This document shows positions 31,552 through 42,353 of a stretch of DNA of 64,000 bases, piece by piece. The stretch comes from Clostridiales bacterium CCNA10 (GTDB lineage Bacteria > Bacillota > Clostridia > Oscillospirales > Oscillospiraceae). The stretch is taken from positions 2,478,049 through 2,542,048 of the forward strand of contig AP018533.1 of assembly GCA_003573975.1 (NCBI GenBank), written 5' to 3'. Position numbers and translations under genes: made by a program. Numbering within the stretch: the stretch's first letter is position 1; each line of letters begins with the position of its first letter. Under the pieces are notes generated by a model. That model had not been told where the DNA came from. It did not search any database and saw only the letters and a list, made by a program, of their open reading frames with translations.

Positions 31552-33470
31552 GCTATTTTTTCTCCTTTCACTTTTTGCCGATTTGATTTGCTTGTGGCGT
31601 TCTGTTCAACACACACATTGCTATCAGAACTTTTTTCTTCTGCTATACGCTCATGCTCCGCAAATTCTTTTGATTTCTCACGAATCTTTTTCATATACTT
31701 ACGATTGGATTCTCGTTTTCTGCGAAGTCGTTCCGCCTCTTTTTCAGCAGCAATCCTTTCTTCCTCTGTTGGCTCATGCTGCTCCACAGGTACTTGAAAT
31801 TGCCCGACATAGTTAAGATATATCTCCACCTCTGTGGTGCGGTCTGCACCTTTTCCTTGTGGCTCGTGAACCAGAATTTTGTCGATAAATTCATTTATCA
31901 TGGCAGGAGTAAGTTCTGTAATGTTCTCATACTTTTTAACCAGCTTTAGAAAACGCTCCACATTATTTTGACCGCCTATAATCCGTTGCATATCAGCGGT
32001 GTCAGTCTCAATAATCTTGTTCAGCTCGTTCTGCTCATTTTCATAATCAGTAAGCATACTCTGAAAAAGCCTGTCCGGCAATCTTCCAATCACATTATCT
32101 TCATAGATTTTCCTGATAAGCATATCCAGTTCGTGAACTCGCTTCTGATTTCTTTCAATGCGTTTTTTTACAGTTTCAGAAACAGCAATATCTTTCATCG
32201 CCGATTCTTCTTGCAGAGAATAAACAAACTCCCGCTCATTCAAAGAAACATAATGGCAAGTCTCCTGTATGGTTTTCAGAATGATGCTTTTAAGTGCTTT
32301 TGTTGAAATATGGTGGCAAGTACAATGCCGGTCATATCTCTGACAACCCAGATTATATGTGGAACATTCATAACAATCTGCCGGATTGGAATGACTTGTC
32401 CTTTTTTCGCCTTTGGCAGTATAGTATATTCTTTCTCGCCCTTTCCGCTGCCTGTGATTATACATCGGCGCACCACAATCAGCACAGTAAATCTTTCCGG
32501 TCAGAACATTAGGCTCGCCCATAGGATCTGCTTTTCTTACATTCTGTCTTAACTTTTGAGCAAGCAGCCATGTTTCTTCATCGACAATAGGCTCTTGTGT
32601 ATCATCAAAAACCACCCAATCTTCCTTATCTGCCCTTTTCGTCTTTTTGTCCTTATAGGAATTTTTGAATGTCCTGAAATTGACAGTCTTTCCGATATAC
32701 TCTGGTCGGGCAATCAGAGTAGTAACCTGATTTCCTCGCCACATATACGGATTTTCTTTGTCATAGTTGCTTGCATGATTTCCAAGTCCCTTTTTGCCAA
32801 GATAATAAGATGGTCTTTCTATTTTTTCTTCTGAAAGTTCTCTTGCTATCTGATAAGGTCCTTTTCCCTCAATAGTCATGCGATAAATTCTGCGGACTAC
32901 TTCAGCAGCTTCTTCATCAATAATCCAATGGTCGGGGTTTTCGGGGTCTTTCAAATAGCCGTATGGTGGAATATTACTTGTATGAGCGTTGCCGGAAGAA
33001 CCTCTGGATTTCAGTACAGCTTTAATTTTCTTACTTGTGTCCCTGACAAACCACTCATTCATGATATTCAGAAAAGGGGCAAACTCACTGGTTTCTTGAC
33101 GGTCACTGTCAATACCATTATTGATTGCTATAAATCGAACTTCCTTTTCTCTAAACAGAATGTCAGTGAAAAAACCTACTTGCAGATGATCTCTGCCGAT
33201 TCTGGACATATCCTTGCAGATACAGGCAGTGATTTCTCCGTTTTTAACACCTTCAACAAGTCTGTTCCATGAAGGTCTGTCAAAGGTCGCTCCACTCCAA
33301 CCATCATCGGTAAAATGAACAAGATTCGTAAAACCATGTTTCATAGCATAATCTTCAAGTATTTGCTTTTGATGAACTATACTGTTACTCTCTCCAGCAT
33401 TATCATCATCACGAGACAGTCTTTCATACAAAGCAGTAATGCCATTGCTTTTATCTTTTTTTCTTCTCAT
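31548..33470 (-). CDS. tnpX: TnpX-type large serine recombinase of element C
   Basis: 640 residues from ATG 33470 behind AAAGGAGTTCAGC. The resolvase domain carries ITALYERLSRDD (catalytic Ser) and ICKDMSRIGRDHLQVGFF. Recombinase and zinc-ribbon domains follow (CADCGAPMYNHRQRKG), then a coiled coil. The start codon lies 64 nt inside the right end. In the integrated state its ATG overlaps the stop of the truncated topoisomerase frame (ATGA). In the circle a -35/-10 pair is completed upstream. Confidence 0.95.
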   Translation of the reverse strand: MRRKKDKSNGITALYERLSRDDDNAGESNSIVHQKQILEDYAMKHGFTNLVHFTDDGWSGATFDRPSWNRLVEGVKNGEITACICKDMSRIGRDHLQVGFFTDILFREKEVRFIAINNGIDSDRQETSEFAPFLNIMNEWFVRDTSKKIKAVLKSRGSSGNAHTSNIPPYGYLKDPENPDHWIIDEEAAEVVRRIYRMTIEGKGPYQIARELSEEKIERPSYYLGKKGLGNHASNYDKENPYMWRGNQVTTLIARPEYIGKTVNFRTFKNSYKDKKTKRADKEDWVVFDDTQEPIVDEETWLLAQKLRQNVRKADPMGEPNVLTGKIYCADCGAPMYNHRQRKGRERIYYTAKGEKRTSHSNPADCYECSTYNLGCQRYDRHCTCHHISTKALKSIILKTIQETCHYVSLNEREFVYSLQEESAMKDIAVSETVKKRIERNQKRVHELDMLIRKIYEDNVIGRLPDRLFQSMLTDYENEQNELNKIIETDTADMQRIIGGQNNVERFLKLVKKYENITELTPAMINEFIDKILVHEPQGKGADRTTEVEIYLNYVGQFQVPVEQHEPTEEERIAAEKEAERLRRKRESNRKYMKKIREKSKEFAEHERIAEEKSSDSNVCVEQNATSKSNRQKVKGEKIA

Positions 33471-33534
33471 GCTGAACTCCTTTCTTCAATTCCTATCCAC
33501 TCCTTACGCTCACAAAATATCACATCGGTAAATG

Positions 33535-34939
33535 CCTTTGGGGGCTGCGTGTAACGTTCGGAGATCTCCGCTGCCGGATTGTCAAAGGTCTGCCCCTCGG
33601 CAAGCGGGGGTAAAACCGCTTCCGGCTCTGCGTCCTCGTCCTGTTCCCCGGACGCGGCGCGGGATAGTCTTTCAATCTCGCGCCAACCCTCGCAAAGCGT
33701 CGTCCTGCCCTTTGCGGTAAAGGTATAGCCGCCGCAAGTGAAAACCGCCGTAACCGCTTCATACTCATAGGGCGCGGCAACGGCGCAAAGCAGTTTTGCG
33801 CACACAAGGGTCATTAGCTTTTTCTCACTTTCGGCAAGGGAAGAAAAGCCCGTTTTCACAAACTCCGCTGTCGGCAAAATGGCGTGATGGTCGGTTACTT
33901 TGCTGTTGTCGCAAATCCTCGCAAGGTCGGCTTGCAGCTTCACGCCCTGCATAAAGGGGAGAGCAGCGCAAAGGCCGGTGATAAGTTCCTTTGTGCTGCC
34001 CTCCATATCGGAAGTGATATATTTGCTGTCGGTGCGGGGATAGGTCAAAAGCCGTTTTTCATAAAGGGCTTGCGCATAGTCAAGGGTCTGTTTCGCCGTA
34101 AACCCATACAAACGGTTTGCTTCCCGCTGCAAGGCGGTGAGGTCAAACAGTTTCGGCGGGGCTGCGGTCTTTTTCTCTTTTTTAAGGGAAGTACAAACGG
34201 CCTGCGATTTCTCGCAAGCCGCTTTCATCTGCCGCGCCGCCGCTTCGTCGTCCTGCCTTTCGGAAAGGGCGGCAACGCCGCCAACGTCCAGCCGGACGAC
34301 ATGATATTTCTCTTTCTTAAAGCTGCTGATTGCATAGTCGCGGTTTACCAGCATAGCAAGGGTGGGCGTTTGCACTCTGCCGACATTCAATGTTTTATGG
34401 TAGAGGATAGAGAAAAGGCGGGTCGCGTTAATGCCAATGAGCCAATCGGCCTTTGCTCTGCAAAGCGCGGATTGATAGAGGTTGTCATAGCCGCGCCCGT
34501 CTTTGAGATTTGAAAAGCCCTCGCGGATTGCACTTGCTTCCATGCTGCTAATCCAAAGGCGGGAAAAGGGCTTTTTGCAATTCGCCTGTTCATAGACAAA
34601 GCGGAAAATGAGTTCCCCCTCGCGCCCGCTGTCGCAAGCATTGATAATCTCGGTAACGTCGCTGCGGTGCATAAGGTCTTTGAGAATGGAAAACTGCTGC
34701 TCCTTGCCGCTGGCAACAATAAACTGCCACTCCTGCGGGACAATGGGAAGATCGTCGTACTTCCATTTACGGAATTGTTCATTGTAGGTCGCCGCGTCTG
34801 CAAGGCTAATCAAATGCCCGATACACCACGACACAAGGTAGCCGCCGCCCTCAAAATATCCGCTGCGCTTTTCATTCGCGCCCATAACGGCGGCAATCGC
34901 CGCCCCGACGCTCGGTTTTTCTGCAATTACAAGTTTCAT
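33535..34939 (-). pseudogene. topB: Topoisomerase III, N-terminal part (interrupted by element C)
   Basis: The first ~468 residues of a type IA topoisomerase: LVIAEKPSVGAAIA (TOPRIM), ACDSGREGELIFR, NVGRVQTPTLAML and the active-site region LLTYPRTDSKYIT. The genuine frame ends at KAFT (33537); read-on into element C adds about 22 residues and stops at 33467. The protein would keep the catalytic core but lose the C-terminal zinc ribbon. In Tn1549-like elements TopB helps process transferred DNA. Confidence 0.9.
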
Positions 34940-35685
34940 AGATTATCGTCCTCCTGCTCGGTCTGTTCGGTTTCGACTACTTCCGTTTCCTCGTCGTCCT
35001 CGTCAAAATCAAGGTCGTCAAGGCTGCTGCTGCCTTTCGCCGCGTCCTTTTTGGGCTTCAAAATCTTAAAGTAGTAGAACGCGCCGCCGCCCGCTGCGGC
35101 AACAAGCAGCACGACAAGCAGAATACCCATGCCGCCGCCTTTTTCTTCTTCCGGCGGCTGCTCGGTTTCTTCCGGCTCCGGCTCGGCTTCCACACCCGCG
35201 CACTCGCTCATGTTGACGCTGCAAACCGGGCAAGCGGTGTTGACGCTTCCGGCAACGCATTTATCGGTGCAGCTACAAACGGGGGCTTCGGTCTGCCCGT
35301 CCTCCATAAGGGCGGTTAAATCCGCTTCGTCCACTTGGTTAAGGAAATGGACGGTATTTTCCCCGTCCTCGGCGCGGTCAATGATGATGTAAAAATAGTT
35401 GCCACTTTTGGTAACGACGGTGATAAACTGCTTGTCGCCGGACGCTTCACCCGTTATATCGTCCACAAGGGACATATTCCCGTCCGGGGTAAGGGGCTGC
35501 GGCTCATAGCCGCCCGTCGTTTCTTCCGGCTCGGTTTCCGGCGCGGGGGTTTCCTCGGTTACGGGGGTAGGCGTGTCGTCGCTTTCATCGCCACCGCCCG
35601 CATAAGCGGTAACAGAAAAGCCGCACATGATAACCAGTGCGGCAAGCAATACGGTAAACTTTCGGATTATCTTTTTATTCTTCAT
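34936..35685 (-). CDS. DUF4366 membrane protein of the conjugation module
   Basis: 249 residues from ATG 35685 with AGGAGG 9 nt upstream. It has a signal peptide (FTVLLAALVIMCGFSVTAYA), a Pro/Glu/Thr-rich linker, a folded domain with YFYIIIDRAEDGENTVHFLNQVDEADL and CSCTDKCVAGSVNTACPVC, then one transmembrane segment (GILLVVLLVAAAGGGAFYYF) and an acidic cytosolic tail. It overlaps topB by 4 nt. It is probably a surface component of the transfer machine. Confidence 0.85.
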   Translation of the reverse strand: MKNKKIIRKFTVLLAALVIMCGFSVTAYAGGGDESDDTPTPVTEETPAPETEPEETTGGYEPQPLTPDGNMSLVDDITGEASGDKQFITVVTKSGNYFYIIIDRAEDGENTVHFLNQVDEADLTALMEDGQTEAPVCSCTDKCVAGSVNTACPVCSVNMSECAGVEAEPEPEETEQPPEEEKGGGMGILLVVLLVAAAGGGAFYYFKILKPKKDAAKGSSSLDDLDFDEDDEETEVVETEQTEQEDDNL

Positions 35686-35941
35686 TGTCGTTGTCCTCCT
35701 GTTCGGCGGGGTAAGTGGCTTCCGGCTGCGGCAAGGTGATTTCGCCGCTGGCGTAAGCGGAGAGGAACGCGGCAAGCTGCGTCCCGTCAAGGTGTACCGC
35801 CTTTACCATTTGCACGATCTGCGCGTTTTCTTCCTCGACTTTCTGCGCTTCAAGGTCTTTCAGCTTCTTTTGCTGTTCAAGGATTTTTGCCCTCGTTTTC
35901 TCAATATCCCTTTCGATACGGTCAAGTTTCGTGTTCGCCAT
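35675..35941 (-). CDS. DUF4315 coiled-coil protein
   Basis: 88 residues from ATG 35941; GGAG is 9 nt upstream, whereas the ATG at 35947 is too close to it. LDRIERDIEKTRAKILEQQKKLKDLEAQKVEEEN is a coiled coil and the rest is acidic. It overlaps the DUF4366 gene, as is standard in Tn1549-like elements. Confidence 0.85.
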   Translation of the reverse strand: MANTKLDRIERDIEKTRAKILEQQKKLKDLEAQKVEEENAQIVQMVKAVHLDGTQLAAFLSAYASGEITLPQPEATYPAEQEDNDNEE

Positions 35942-35947
35942 AGTCAT

Positions 35948-36670
35948 TTACTCCTTTCCAAACTGTTCTTTCCATGAATAGCTGCGCCCCAATCCCTTAA
36001 CGGTTTTAAGATAGGGCATAGCGTTTTCTTCCAAAGTCGCCGCCCGGTTAAATAGATCGGGATAGTGTTCTTTGAGATATAAAATCTCTTGTTTCTTCAT
36101 GCTCGGACAAAAGAAACAGGACGATTTACCCGGCTGCGGCAATCCTGCCGCTTTGATTTCCCGGATACAATCGTCCCTGTTCCAGCCCCATTCTTCAATG
36201 AGGGGGTAGCGGTTATGATATTTTTTGTCGGCTTCGTTGTACTTGCGGGAATGTTCATACCGTTTCACTTCTCCCGCGTCATAGCCGATATAGCGGTTGA
36301 CTTTCTCGCCGCGCTGCCATACTTCGCGGCAAGGCGCATAGTGGTTGCAAAACTTTTCCTGCGGTGCGATTTTGTGTTTCTGCGAACAACGCTTATGCCC
36401 GTAGGCAATCGACGGGAGCGTATGAGAGCGCAAGCACTCGGTTTCAAGAGATAGGCGGTTGCCGTAGCGGTCAACATACTGCACAACGGTAATCTGCGGC
36501 ATACCGTGTTCCGCAAGCCATTGATTGATTATCTCGATAAATTGATAGGTATGCGGGTGTTCCGCGCCCGTATCGGCAAAGGTGATAAGGTCAATCGGGA
36601 TTTTGTGCTTGTATAGGCCAATAAGTAAGGCGGCACTATTCGTGCCGCCGCCAAAAGATACAATATTCAT
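35948..36670 (-). CDS. PAPS reductase-like (adenine nucleotide alpha hydrolase fold) protein
   Basis: 240 residues. The start IVSFGGGTNSAALLIGLYKH is a PP-loop-like nucleotide-binding motif (SFGGGTNS), and LITFADTGAEHPHTYQFI follows as in PAPS reductase/CysH-fold proteins. Cysteine pairs occur (KRCSQKHK, SCFFCPSMKKQE). Such proteins are frequent in conjugative elements, and some act in DNA modification or defence; the role here is unknown. Confidence 0.75.
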   Translation of the reverse strand: MNIVSFGGGTNSAALLIGLYKHKIPIDLITFADTGAEHPHTYQFIEIINQWLAEHGMPQITVVQYVDRYGNRLSLETECLRSHTLPSIAYGHKRCSQKHKIAPQEKFCNHYAPCREVWQRGEKVNRYIGYDAGEVKRYEHSRKYNEADKKYHNRYPLIEEWGWNRDDCIREIKAAGLPQPGKSSCFFCPSMKKQEILYLKEHYPDLFNRAATLEENAMPYLKTVKGLGRSYSWKEQFGKE

Positions 36671-36683
36671 TTTTCAACTCCTT

Positions 36684-38654
36684 TTAATTGTAATTTAACC
36701 GCCCGTAGGCGTAAAAGTGGGATTGCCAATAGCTGGTGTCCAGCTTTGAATACTGGATAGGGTCGCCACAATGCAGCATGACGGGGCTTCCGTCCCCGTC
36801 CTCGCCCACATAAATCCCCACATGGGAAACGCCGGGGGTGTCGTATGTACCCGTAAAGAACACCAAATCCCCCGGCTGCGGGTTAGAAACAGGGGTTGAG
36901 ATGTTGTAAAGCCCTTGCGCCCCAAGTCTGCCCGTATTGTATAGGCCGCTGTTCGTCAACACATAACTCACAAAGCCGCTGCAATCAAAAGAGGTTTCCG
37001 GGGTGCTGCCGCCCCACACATAGGGAAAACCGACGTATTTATCTGCTTCCTCCATGAGCCGCGCAAACTTTTCATCGGAACCCAGCAGCGCGGCGGGTAC
37101 TTCATAATCGGCGGGCGGGTTTTCATAGTATTTAGACACATAGCCGGATTGCGGGAAAAGGTCGGGTCTGTTTCCCAGCGACGACATATACATAGCGTAC
37201 ATGGATAGCTGTTCTTCGCCCATGATGTAAACGGGGACATGGGAGAGGTTGAAGTTTTCCAAATCCACATGAAGAATGTAATAGTTATAGGGGACTTCAA
37301 CCGTATAGGGGTTGCCCTCGCTGTCCGTCCTTGTTTCGGTGCGGTAGCGTACCTGTACTTCTTCCTCGACCGTCAAGATATACTGTTTCTCAAAGAGCAT
37401 TTCAAGGGTGCTTTGCACTTCATCGAGTGTAAACACGCCCTCATGCCACGCGGAAAGGATAGAAATTAGCACATAGGGGTCATGCTCGATCTCGTCCGCG
37501 TTTACCCGGTATTCGTCATAGCCGGGGTATTCGCTTTCGATATTGTCCAGCATATCTTGTAACTCGGCTTCCATAGCGGCATACGCGCTTTCCGCGCCCG
37601 TTATATCCGCGTCCTCGGAGAGATAGGACGACGCAATCAAGCCGCTGCCGCTGTTGCCGCCAAAGAGGGAGCAAGAGGACAGCCCGCCGAAAAGCAGCAG
37701 CACGATAAAGGCAATCCCGCCCACAATCAAGCAGCCTTTCCAATGCCGGACAACAAAGAACGTCGCCCGTTTGGTTTCCTGCGCGGTTTTCTTCGCCGCC
37801 TTTGCGGTGGCTTCAGCGGTTTTTTTCGCTTTGCCGCCCGCTTTCAGCGTTTTTGCATACTGCTTTTTAATGCGCTGCTTCTGCCAAAAACGGGAAATGG
37901 GGTTGGAGTGCGCAAGCGCGGGGTTATCGTGCAACGCCTTTTGATAGAGAAAATCTGCGTTTGCCTTTACCGCTTGTTTTTCCGCTGCCGCCGCTGCCCG
38001 GTAGGGTTTCAGCTTATGGCGGCGTATGCCGCCCTTAACTGCCCGCGCCGCCATGCCGCCCGCTTTCTCTCCGGCAAGTTCTACCCGGTGCCCGCTTTCC
38101 ACACCGACGTTTTCTTTCTCTACCTCGTAGATTTTCCCATGTACGGTACTGTTTAACTCCTGTGCCGGACGGGATAAGGGGTTATGCCGCAACTTGCCGT
38201 TTGGGGGCTTATCCGTCTTTTCAAAGGAAAGGCGCGTCTTTGCCTTGCCTTTCGCTTCGTCAAAAACGCGCTCTTTCTTGATTTTGGTCTGCTTGGGGAT
38301 AGCCGCCCGCGCTGCGTCTAAACAGTCTGCCGCCTTATCCGATTTCTTGATCGCTTTTTGAAGTTCCGGCGTTGCCCGTTCCGCTTCGGAAAACTGCAAG
38401 CGGGAAGAATGGGTTTTAGGCTGCGTCGCGTCAAGGGCTTTTTTCTCCGCGCCTTTTGCTGCGTGTCGCTCAATCTCTGCGCCGATATGCTGCACAACCT
38501 TTTCCGCTGCCACCCCTGCGGGGGCTGAATAGTTTTCTTCCTGCGGCCTTTCGCTGATACTGGACGTTTCGCCCGTCGTGAGGTTTTCCGCAACCGCACC
38601 GTCGCGGGTCATTTTTTGCGTTACCTTGTCGGGGGCTTTCAGTTCCTTGCTCAA
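36684..38654 (-). CDS. Membrane-anchored NlpC/P60 peptidoglycan hydrolase
   Basis: 656 residues. A long basic cytosolic region (1-~300) precedes one transmembrane segment ([21 protein letters not shown]). The extracellular part ends in an NlpC/P60 domain with the catalytic [11 protein letters not shown] (Cys), VSHVGIYVG (His) and HCGDPIQY. It cuts peptidoglycan to open a path for the transfer channel. It overlaps the methyltransferase gene start by 4 nt. Confidence 0.9.
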   Translation of the reverse strand: MSKELKAPDKVTQKMTRDGAVAENLTTGETSSISERPQEENYSAPAGVAAEKVVQHIGAEIERHAAKGAEKKALDATQPKTHSSRLQFSEAERATPELQKAIKKSDKAADCLDAARAAIPKQTKIKKERVFDEAKGKAKTRLSFEKTDKPPNGKLRHNPLSRPAQELNSTVHGKIYEVEKENVGVESGHRVELAGEKAGGMAARAVKGGIRRHKLKPYRAAAAAEKQAVKANADFLYQKALHDNPALAHSNPISRFWQKQRIKKQYAKTLKAGGKAKKTAEATAKAAKKTAQETKRATFFVVRHWKGCLIVGGIAFIVLLLFGGLSSCSLFGGNSGSGLIASSYLSEDADITGAESAYAAMEAELQDMLDNIESEYPGYDEYRVNADEIEHDPYVLISILSAWHEGVFTLDEVQSTLEMLFEKQYILTVEEEVQVRYRTETRTDSEGNPYTVEVPYNYYILHVDLENFNLSHVPVYIMGEEQLSMYAMYMSSLGNRPDLFPQSGYVSKYYENPPADYEVPAALLGSDEKFARLMEEADKYVGFPYVWGGSTPETSFDCSGFVSYVLTNSGLYNTGRLGAQGLYNISTPVSNPQPGDLVFFTGTYDTPGVSHVGIYVGEDGDGSPVMLHCGDPIQYSKLDTSYWQSHFYAYGRLNYN

Positions 38655-39607
38655 TCTTCATCACCTCCAATCCGCTGTTTTGCAAGTTCGCAATAGTCGG
38701 GGTTTAACTCAATGCCGATATAGCGGCGGTTAAGCCGTTTTGCTACCATGCCCGTCGTGCCGCTGCCGAAAAAGGGGTCAAGGACAATCCCGCCGATGGG
38801 ACAGCCCGCCAAAATGCACGTTTCCGCAAGTTTCGGCGGGAACGCTGCGAAATGCCCGCCATGATAGCCGACATTGTTAATCTGCCAAACGTTGCGGCGG
38901 CTGCGGACGGGAGAAATCAACTCGTCGGCGTATGCGCCCTTTTCGCGGGGGCGGTTGATTTTCTGCGGTTGGTTTTGCCCCGGAACAGTAACGTTATACT
39001 TATTTCCTTTGCTAACTCCGCTTTTCAGCCGCCCCGCCGTTGTGGGGGCTATCGGCTCGGCTACTGCTTGCCAATCGTAATAATACTTCTTTGACTTGGT
39101 AAGCAGAAACACATATTCATAGCAGCGGGTCGGCCTGTCCCGCGTGCTTTCCGGCATGGGGTTTGTTTTGTGCCAAATGATAGAACTGCGCAAATACCAA
39201 CCGTCGCCCCGCAAGGCGAGGGCTACAAGCCACGGAATACCAATTAAATCTTTGGGCTTGCAGCCGGGGGCGCGGTGGTTAAACGCCACTTGCTGCCCGT
39301 TCCTGCCTTTGGGGTATTTGGGGTCTTGGTGGTCGGCTTTGCTGCCTGTGCCGCAATAAGTGTCCGCGATATTCAGCCAACAAGTACCCTCCGGCGTAAG
39401 CACCCGCTTTACCTCATGGAATACCGCCGTAATACGGGAAACATATTCCTCCGGCGTTGCTTCCCGTCCGATCTGCCCGTCTGCGCCGTAGTCCCGCAAG
39501 GCATAGTAGGGTGGGGACGTTACGCAACAATCAACTGCATTTTCCGGCAAGGTTTGAAGCACCTGCAAGCTGTCGCCGCAATAGATTTTGTCCATTTCTA
39601 TCCTCAT
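38651..39607 (-). CDS. Site-specific DNA methyltransferase (N4/N6, beta class)
   Basis: 318 residues. DNA-methyltransferase motif IV is [12 protein letters not shown] near the N-terminus and motif I is [25 protein letters not shown] near the C-terminus, so it is the beta-type order. No restriction enzyme is next to it, so it probably masks B DNA against host restriction. ATG 39607 overlaps the VirB4 stop (ATGA); ATG 39595 behind GAGGATAGAA is an equally good start. Confidence 0.88.
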   Translation of the reverse strand: MRIEMDKIYCGDSLQVLQTLPENAVDCCVTSPPYYALRDYGADGQIGREATPEEYVSRITAVFHEVKRVLTPEGTCWLNIADTYCGTGSKADHQDPKYPKGRNGQQVAFNHRAPGCKPKDLIGIPWLVALALRGDGWYLRSSIIWHKTNPMPESTRDRPTRCYEYVFLLTKSKKYYYDWQAVAEPIAPTTAGRLKSGVSKGNKYNVTVPGQNQPQKINRPREKGAYADELISPVRSRRNVWQINNVGYHGGHFAAFPPKLAETCILAGCPIGGIVLDPFFGSGTTGMVAKRLNRRYIGIELNPDYCELAKQRIGGDED

Positions 39608-42000
39608 GCCGACACCTCGCCGGGTTTGGTCGTCATTACACGATAGAGTTCCGTATCTTGCGGGAAACGGTCAATAAAGGGCAAAATCACGTTGCCATAG
39701 AAGATAAGCCCCTCGCCCGCGTCGGAATGGGTTACATAGGTCATTTGCTGCTGCGAAATGTTAAGCTGCTTTGCAAGGATTTCCCTGTCGCCCTGGGCTT
39801 GGTTGAGCATATACACAAAATCGCTGTTTTCAAAAATGTTCTCCACCTCGCGGGACGATAACAAATCTTTCACGTTTTGGGTGATACCTGTCGGAATACC
39901 GCCCCATTTTCTAAAACGCTTCCAAATCTCAACGCTGTACGCTGCGGTCTGTTCCTCTTTGAGCAGCAAATGAAACTCGTCGATATAGTACCGCGTCGCC
40001 TTGCCTTCGCTGCGGTTTATGGTAACTCTGTTCCAAACTTGATCTTGGACAATGAGCATACCGAGTTTTCGTAGCTGGGTGCCGAGTTCTTTAATATCAA
40101 AGCAGACAAGGCGGTTGTGAATGTCAACGTTTGTTTGGTGGTTAAACACGTTCAAACTGCCATTTACATAGAGTTCCAATGCCGACGCGATACGCTGCGC
40201 TTCCTTTTCCGGCTGCTTCTTGATTTCATTGTAGAGGTCGCCCAAAATCGGCATATTCTCCGGCTTCGGGTCTGCAAGGTAGCTGCGGTACACGCTGATA
40301 ACGGCGCGGTCAATCAAAGTCTTTTCAACCGCTTCCAGCCCGTTTTTGCCGCCCATAATCAACTCGCAAAAGGAAAGGATAAAATCGCTCTTTAAGGCTA
40401 TGGGCGTGTCGCCCTCGCTGTAATTGAGGTTTATATCCATCGGGTTAATGTACTGCGTGCTGTTCTGCGAAACCTTGATAACCTGCCCTTTCAGCCGTTC
40501 CACAAGGGGGTAATATTCCGCTTCCGGGTCGCAAATGATAATATCGTCTGCGGTAATGAGAAAAGCGTTGGTGATCTCGCGCTTTGCCGAAAAACTCTTG
40601 CCGCTGCCGGGTGTGCCGAGTATCAAGCCGTTAGGGTTCTTCAGCCTTTTCCTGTCGCACAAAATCATGTTATTCGATAATGCGTTTAAGCCGTAATACA
40701 ACGCTTCGCCGCTTTGGAACAGCTCTTGTACCGTAAAGGGGACGAAAATGGCGGTGCTGGAAGTCGTCAAGCCCCGCTGGATTTGGATTAGGTTTTCGCC
40801 CAATGGGATAGAGGACATAAGCCCCTGTTCCTGCCGGTAGTCAAGGCGGGTGAGCATACAGTTGTATTTCTGTGCGATACTTGCGGCCTGAAATACGTCG
40901 TTGTCCAATTTCTGCTTTGTGTCTGCCACATTCAAAACTAACAGCGTAAGCAAAAACATTCGCTCGTTCCGGCTCTGCAAATCCCGCAAAAGGTTTTTCG
41001 CTTCGCCGCCGTAGGTGGCAAGGTCGGACGGAATTATATCCATATCGTAGCCGCTGCGGATTGCCTTTTTCTGTTCCTCGATTTTCATACGGTCAAGGTC
41101 GGTGATTTTCCGCTTGATCGTCTTGATCGCTTCGTTGTGGTCGATACTCTGAATGTGCAGATTGACGACAATCCCGTTTTCCGCTTCCATGAAGTCGGCA
41201 AGCATACGGTCTGAAAGTTCCGGCGCGGCAATCTGCAAAAAGGAAACCGCGCCAAACTTCCCGCCCATTTGAAACATTCGCCCGTCGCCAAAACGGAAAG
41301 AGGACGGGGCAATAAAGTCTTTGACGGAAAGGCCGCTTACGGGTAGCCATTCCCACGCAAAGTTGAAGCGTTCCCCGTCCGGGTGGAAAAGCCCATGCAG
41401 CACTTCAAGCCGCTGCTTCCCGTCCAATACCCGCGCCGCCGCGCCGATCACCTTAAAATGGTTGAGGGTGTCCGTTTCGATACGGGCAAGCCGCGCCCGC
41501 GCCGATTTAATATCTTTTGCTTCAATGGTAAAGGTGAGAAACTTTGTCTTGATAAGCCCGTTGTTGCCGCGTTCAAGCTGTGTTTGCAGCATTTCGGTGT
41601 ATTCGGCTCTGATACTGTCAAAGTCGTCATTCTGTGGGGCAATCGTGATACTGCTCTTGAAATCCTCCTTGTTCGCATGGCGGCTGATTAAGGAAAGCTG
41701 CACACTGATAGAAGCGTCAAAAGAGTTATACATATCGCAAAGGGCTTCAAAAATGGCGGTCTTGTCGTCCGGCTGCGCAAGCTGATAGTTAATATCTTCA
41801 AACTCAATGCACTTGGAATACCGCCCGTTTGCAAGGCGGCAAATCCCGTCCTTATACATTCGTTCAAACGGTATGCTGTCCTGCGCCGTATGGGGCTTCC
41901 CGTCGCCCTTTGACTGCCGGATAAGCGCGTCGATCTGTTTCTTTTCCTGCCGCGTAAGTTTACGCTTTTTGTTTTGGGTCTTTCCCTTTTCCTTTGACAA
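39604..42000 (-). CDS. virB4: VirB4/TraE-type conjugation ATPase
   Basis: 798 residues. Walker A is [17 protein letters not shown] and [17 protein letters not shown] follows; the Walker B region is [11 protein letters not shown]. The N-terminal half is the VirB4 assembly domain. It powers the type IV secretion channel. It overlaps prgI by 41 nt. Confidence 0.95.
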   Translation of the reverse strand: MSKEKGKTQNKKRKLTRQEKKQIDALIRQSKGDGKPHTAQDSIPFERMYKDGICRLANGRYSKCIEFEDINYQLAQPDDKTAIFEALCDMYNSFDASISVQLSLISRHANKEDFKSSITIAPQNDDFDSIRAEYTEMLQTQLERGNNGLIKTKFLTFTIEAKDIKSARARLARIETDTLNHFKVIGAAARVLDGKQRLEVLHGLFHPDGERFNFAWEWLPVSGLSVKDFIAPSSFRFGDGRMFQMGGKFGAVSFLQIAAPELSDRMLADFMEAENGIVVNLHIQSIDHNEAIKTIKRKITDLDRMKIEEQKKAIRSGYDMDIIPSDLATYGGEAKNLLRDLQSRNERMFLLTLLVLNVADTKQKLDNDVFQAASIAQKYNCMLTRLDYRQEQGLMSSIPLGENLIQIQRGLTTSSTAIFVPFTVQELFQSGEALYYGLNALSNNMILCDRKRLKNPNGLILGTPGSGKSFSAKREITNAFLITADDIIICDPEAEYYPLVERLKGQVIKVSQNSTQYINPMDINLNYSEGDTPIALKSDFILSFCELIMGGKNGLEAVEKTLIDRAVISVYRSYLADPKPENMPILGDLYNEIKKQPEKEAQRIASALELYVNGSLNVFNHQTNVDIHNRLVCFDIKELGTQLRKLGMLIVQDQVWNRVTINRSEGKATRYYIDEFHLLLKEEQTAAYSVEIWKRFRKWGGIPTGITQNVKDLLSSREVENIFENSDFVYMLNQAQGDREILAKQLNISQQQMTYVTHSDAGEGLIFYGNVILPFIDRFPQDTELYRVMTTKPGEVSA

Positions 42001-42352
42001 TCGCCCGTACCTCCTTATCTAATCGCTCCTGCCGCGCAAGGGCGGTATAAAAATTGTTGGTCTGATAAGGTCGCTCTTTGGGGCGAAGAAACTTCACTTC
42101 CACAAATTGCCGTATAATCACTTCCAGCGGTTGCCCGTTCTTCTCGTACATAGCGAGTAGGAACATGGGCAGCATGGCAAGCACCATGCACAAAGCCGCC
42201 GTTGTCGTTCCCGCGCTGTCCTTTGTCAAAAAGAATAGCGGTAGCCCGATAGCCACCGCCGCGCCGAAACAGAGTAATTGTCTTTTGGTAAGGTTGAACA
42301 TTACCTTGCTCTTGATTTTGGTTAAATCCTTTGGGACGGTTACATACGCCAT
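41960..42352 (-). CDS. prgI: PrgI family channel protein
   Basis: 130 residues from ATG 42352 behind GGAAAGGAGG. VTVPKDLTKIKSKVMFNLTKRQLLCFGAA is the PrgI signature. Two transmembrane segments follow (residues ~28-45 and ~52-70) and a basic tail. It is a VirB3-like inner-membrane part of the transfer channel. Confidence 0.9.
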   Translation of the reverse strand: MAYVTVPKDLTKIKSKVMFNLTKRQLLCFGAAVAIGLPLFFLTKDSAGTTTAALCMVLAMLPMFLLAMYEKNGQPLEVIIRQFVEVKFLRPKERPYQTNNFYTALARQERLDKEVRAIVKGKGKDPKQKA

Positions 42353-42353
42353 T

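Larger units (their letters stand above)
22771..33534. mobile_element. Element C: Tn4451-like mobilizable element inserted in topoisomerase III
   Basis: Joining ACC-GA (ending at 33535) to A-GAT-ACG (22768 down) restores KAFT-E-DTLLSAM in frame, so the ends are at a GA dinucleotide, the core used by TnpX of Tn4451. Content: TnpX and TnpV at the right end; TnpW-like, VirE, primase and a MobV relaxase at the left; cargo between. An IS256 copy sits inside. Length is about 10.76 kb. Confidence 0.88.
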
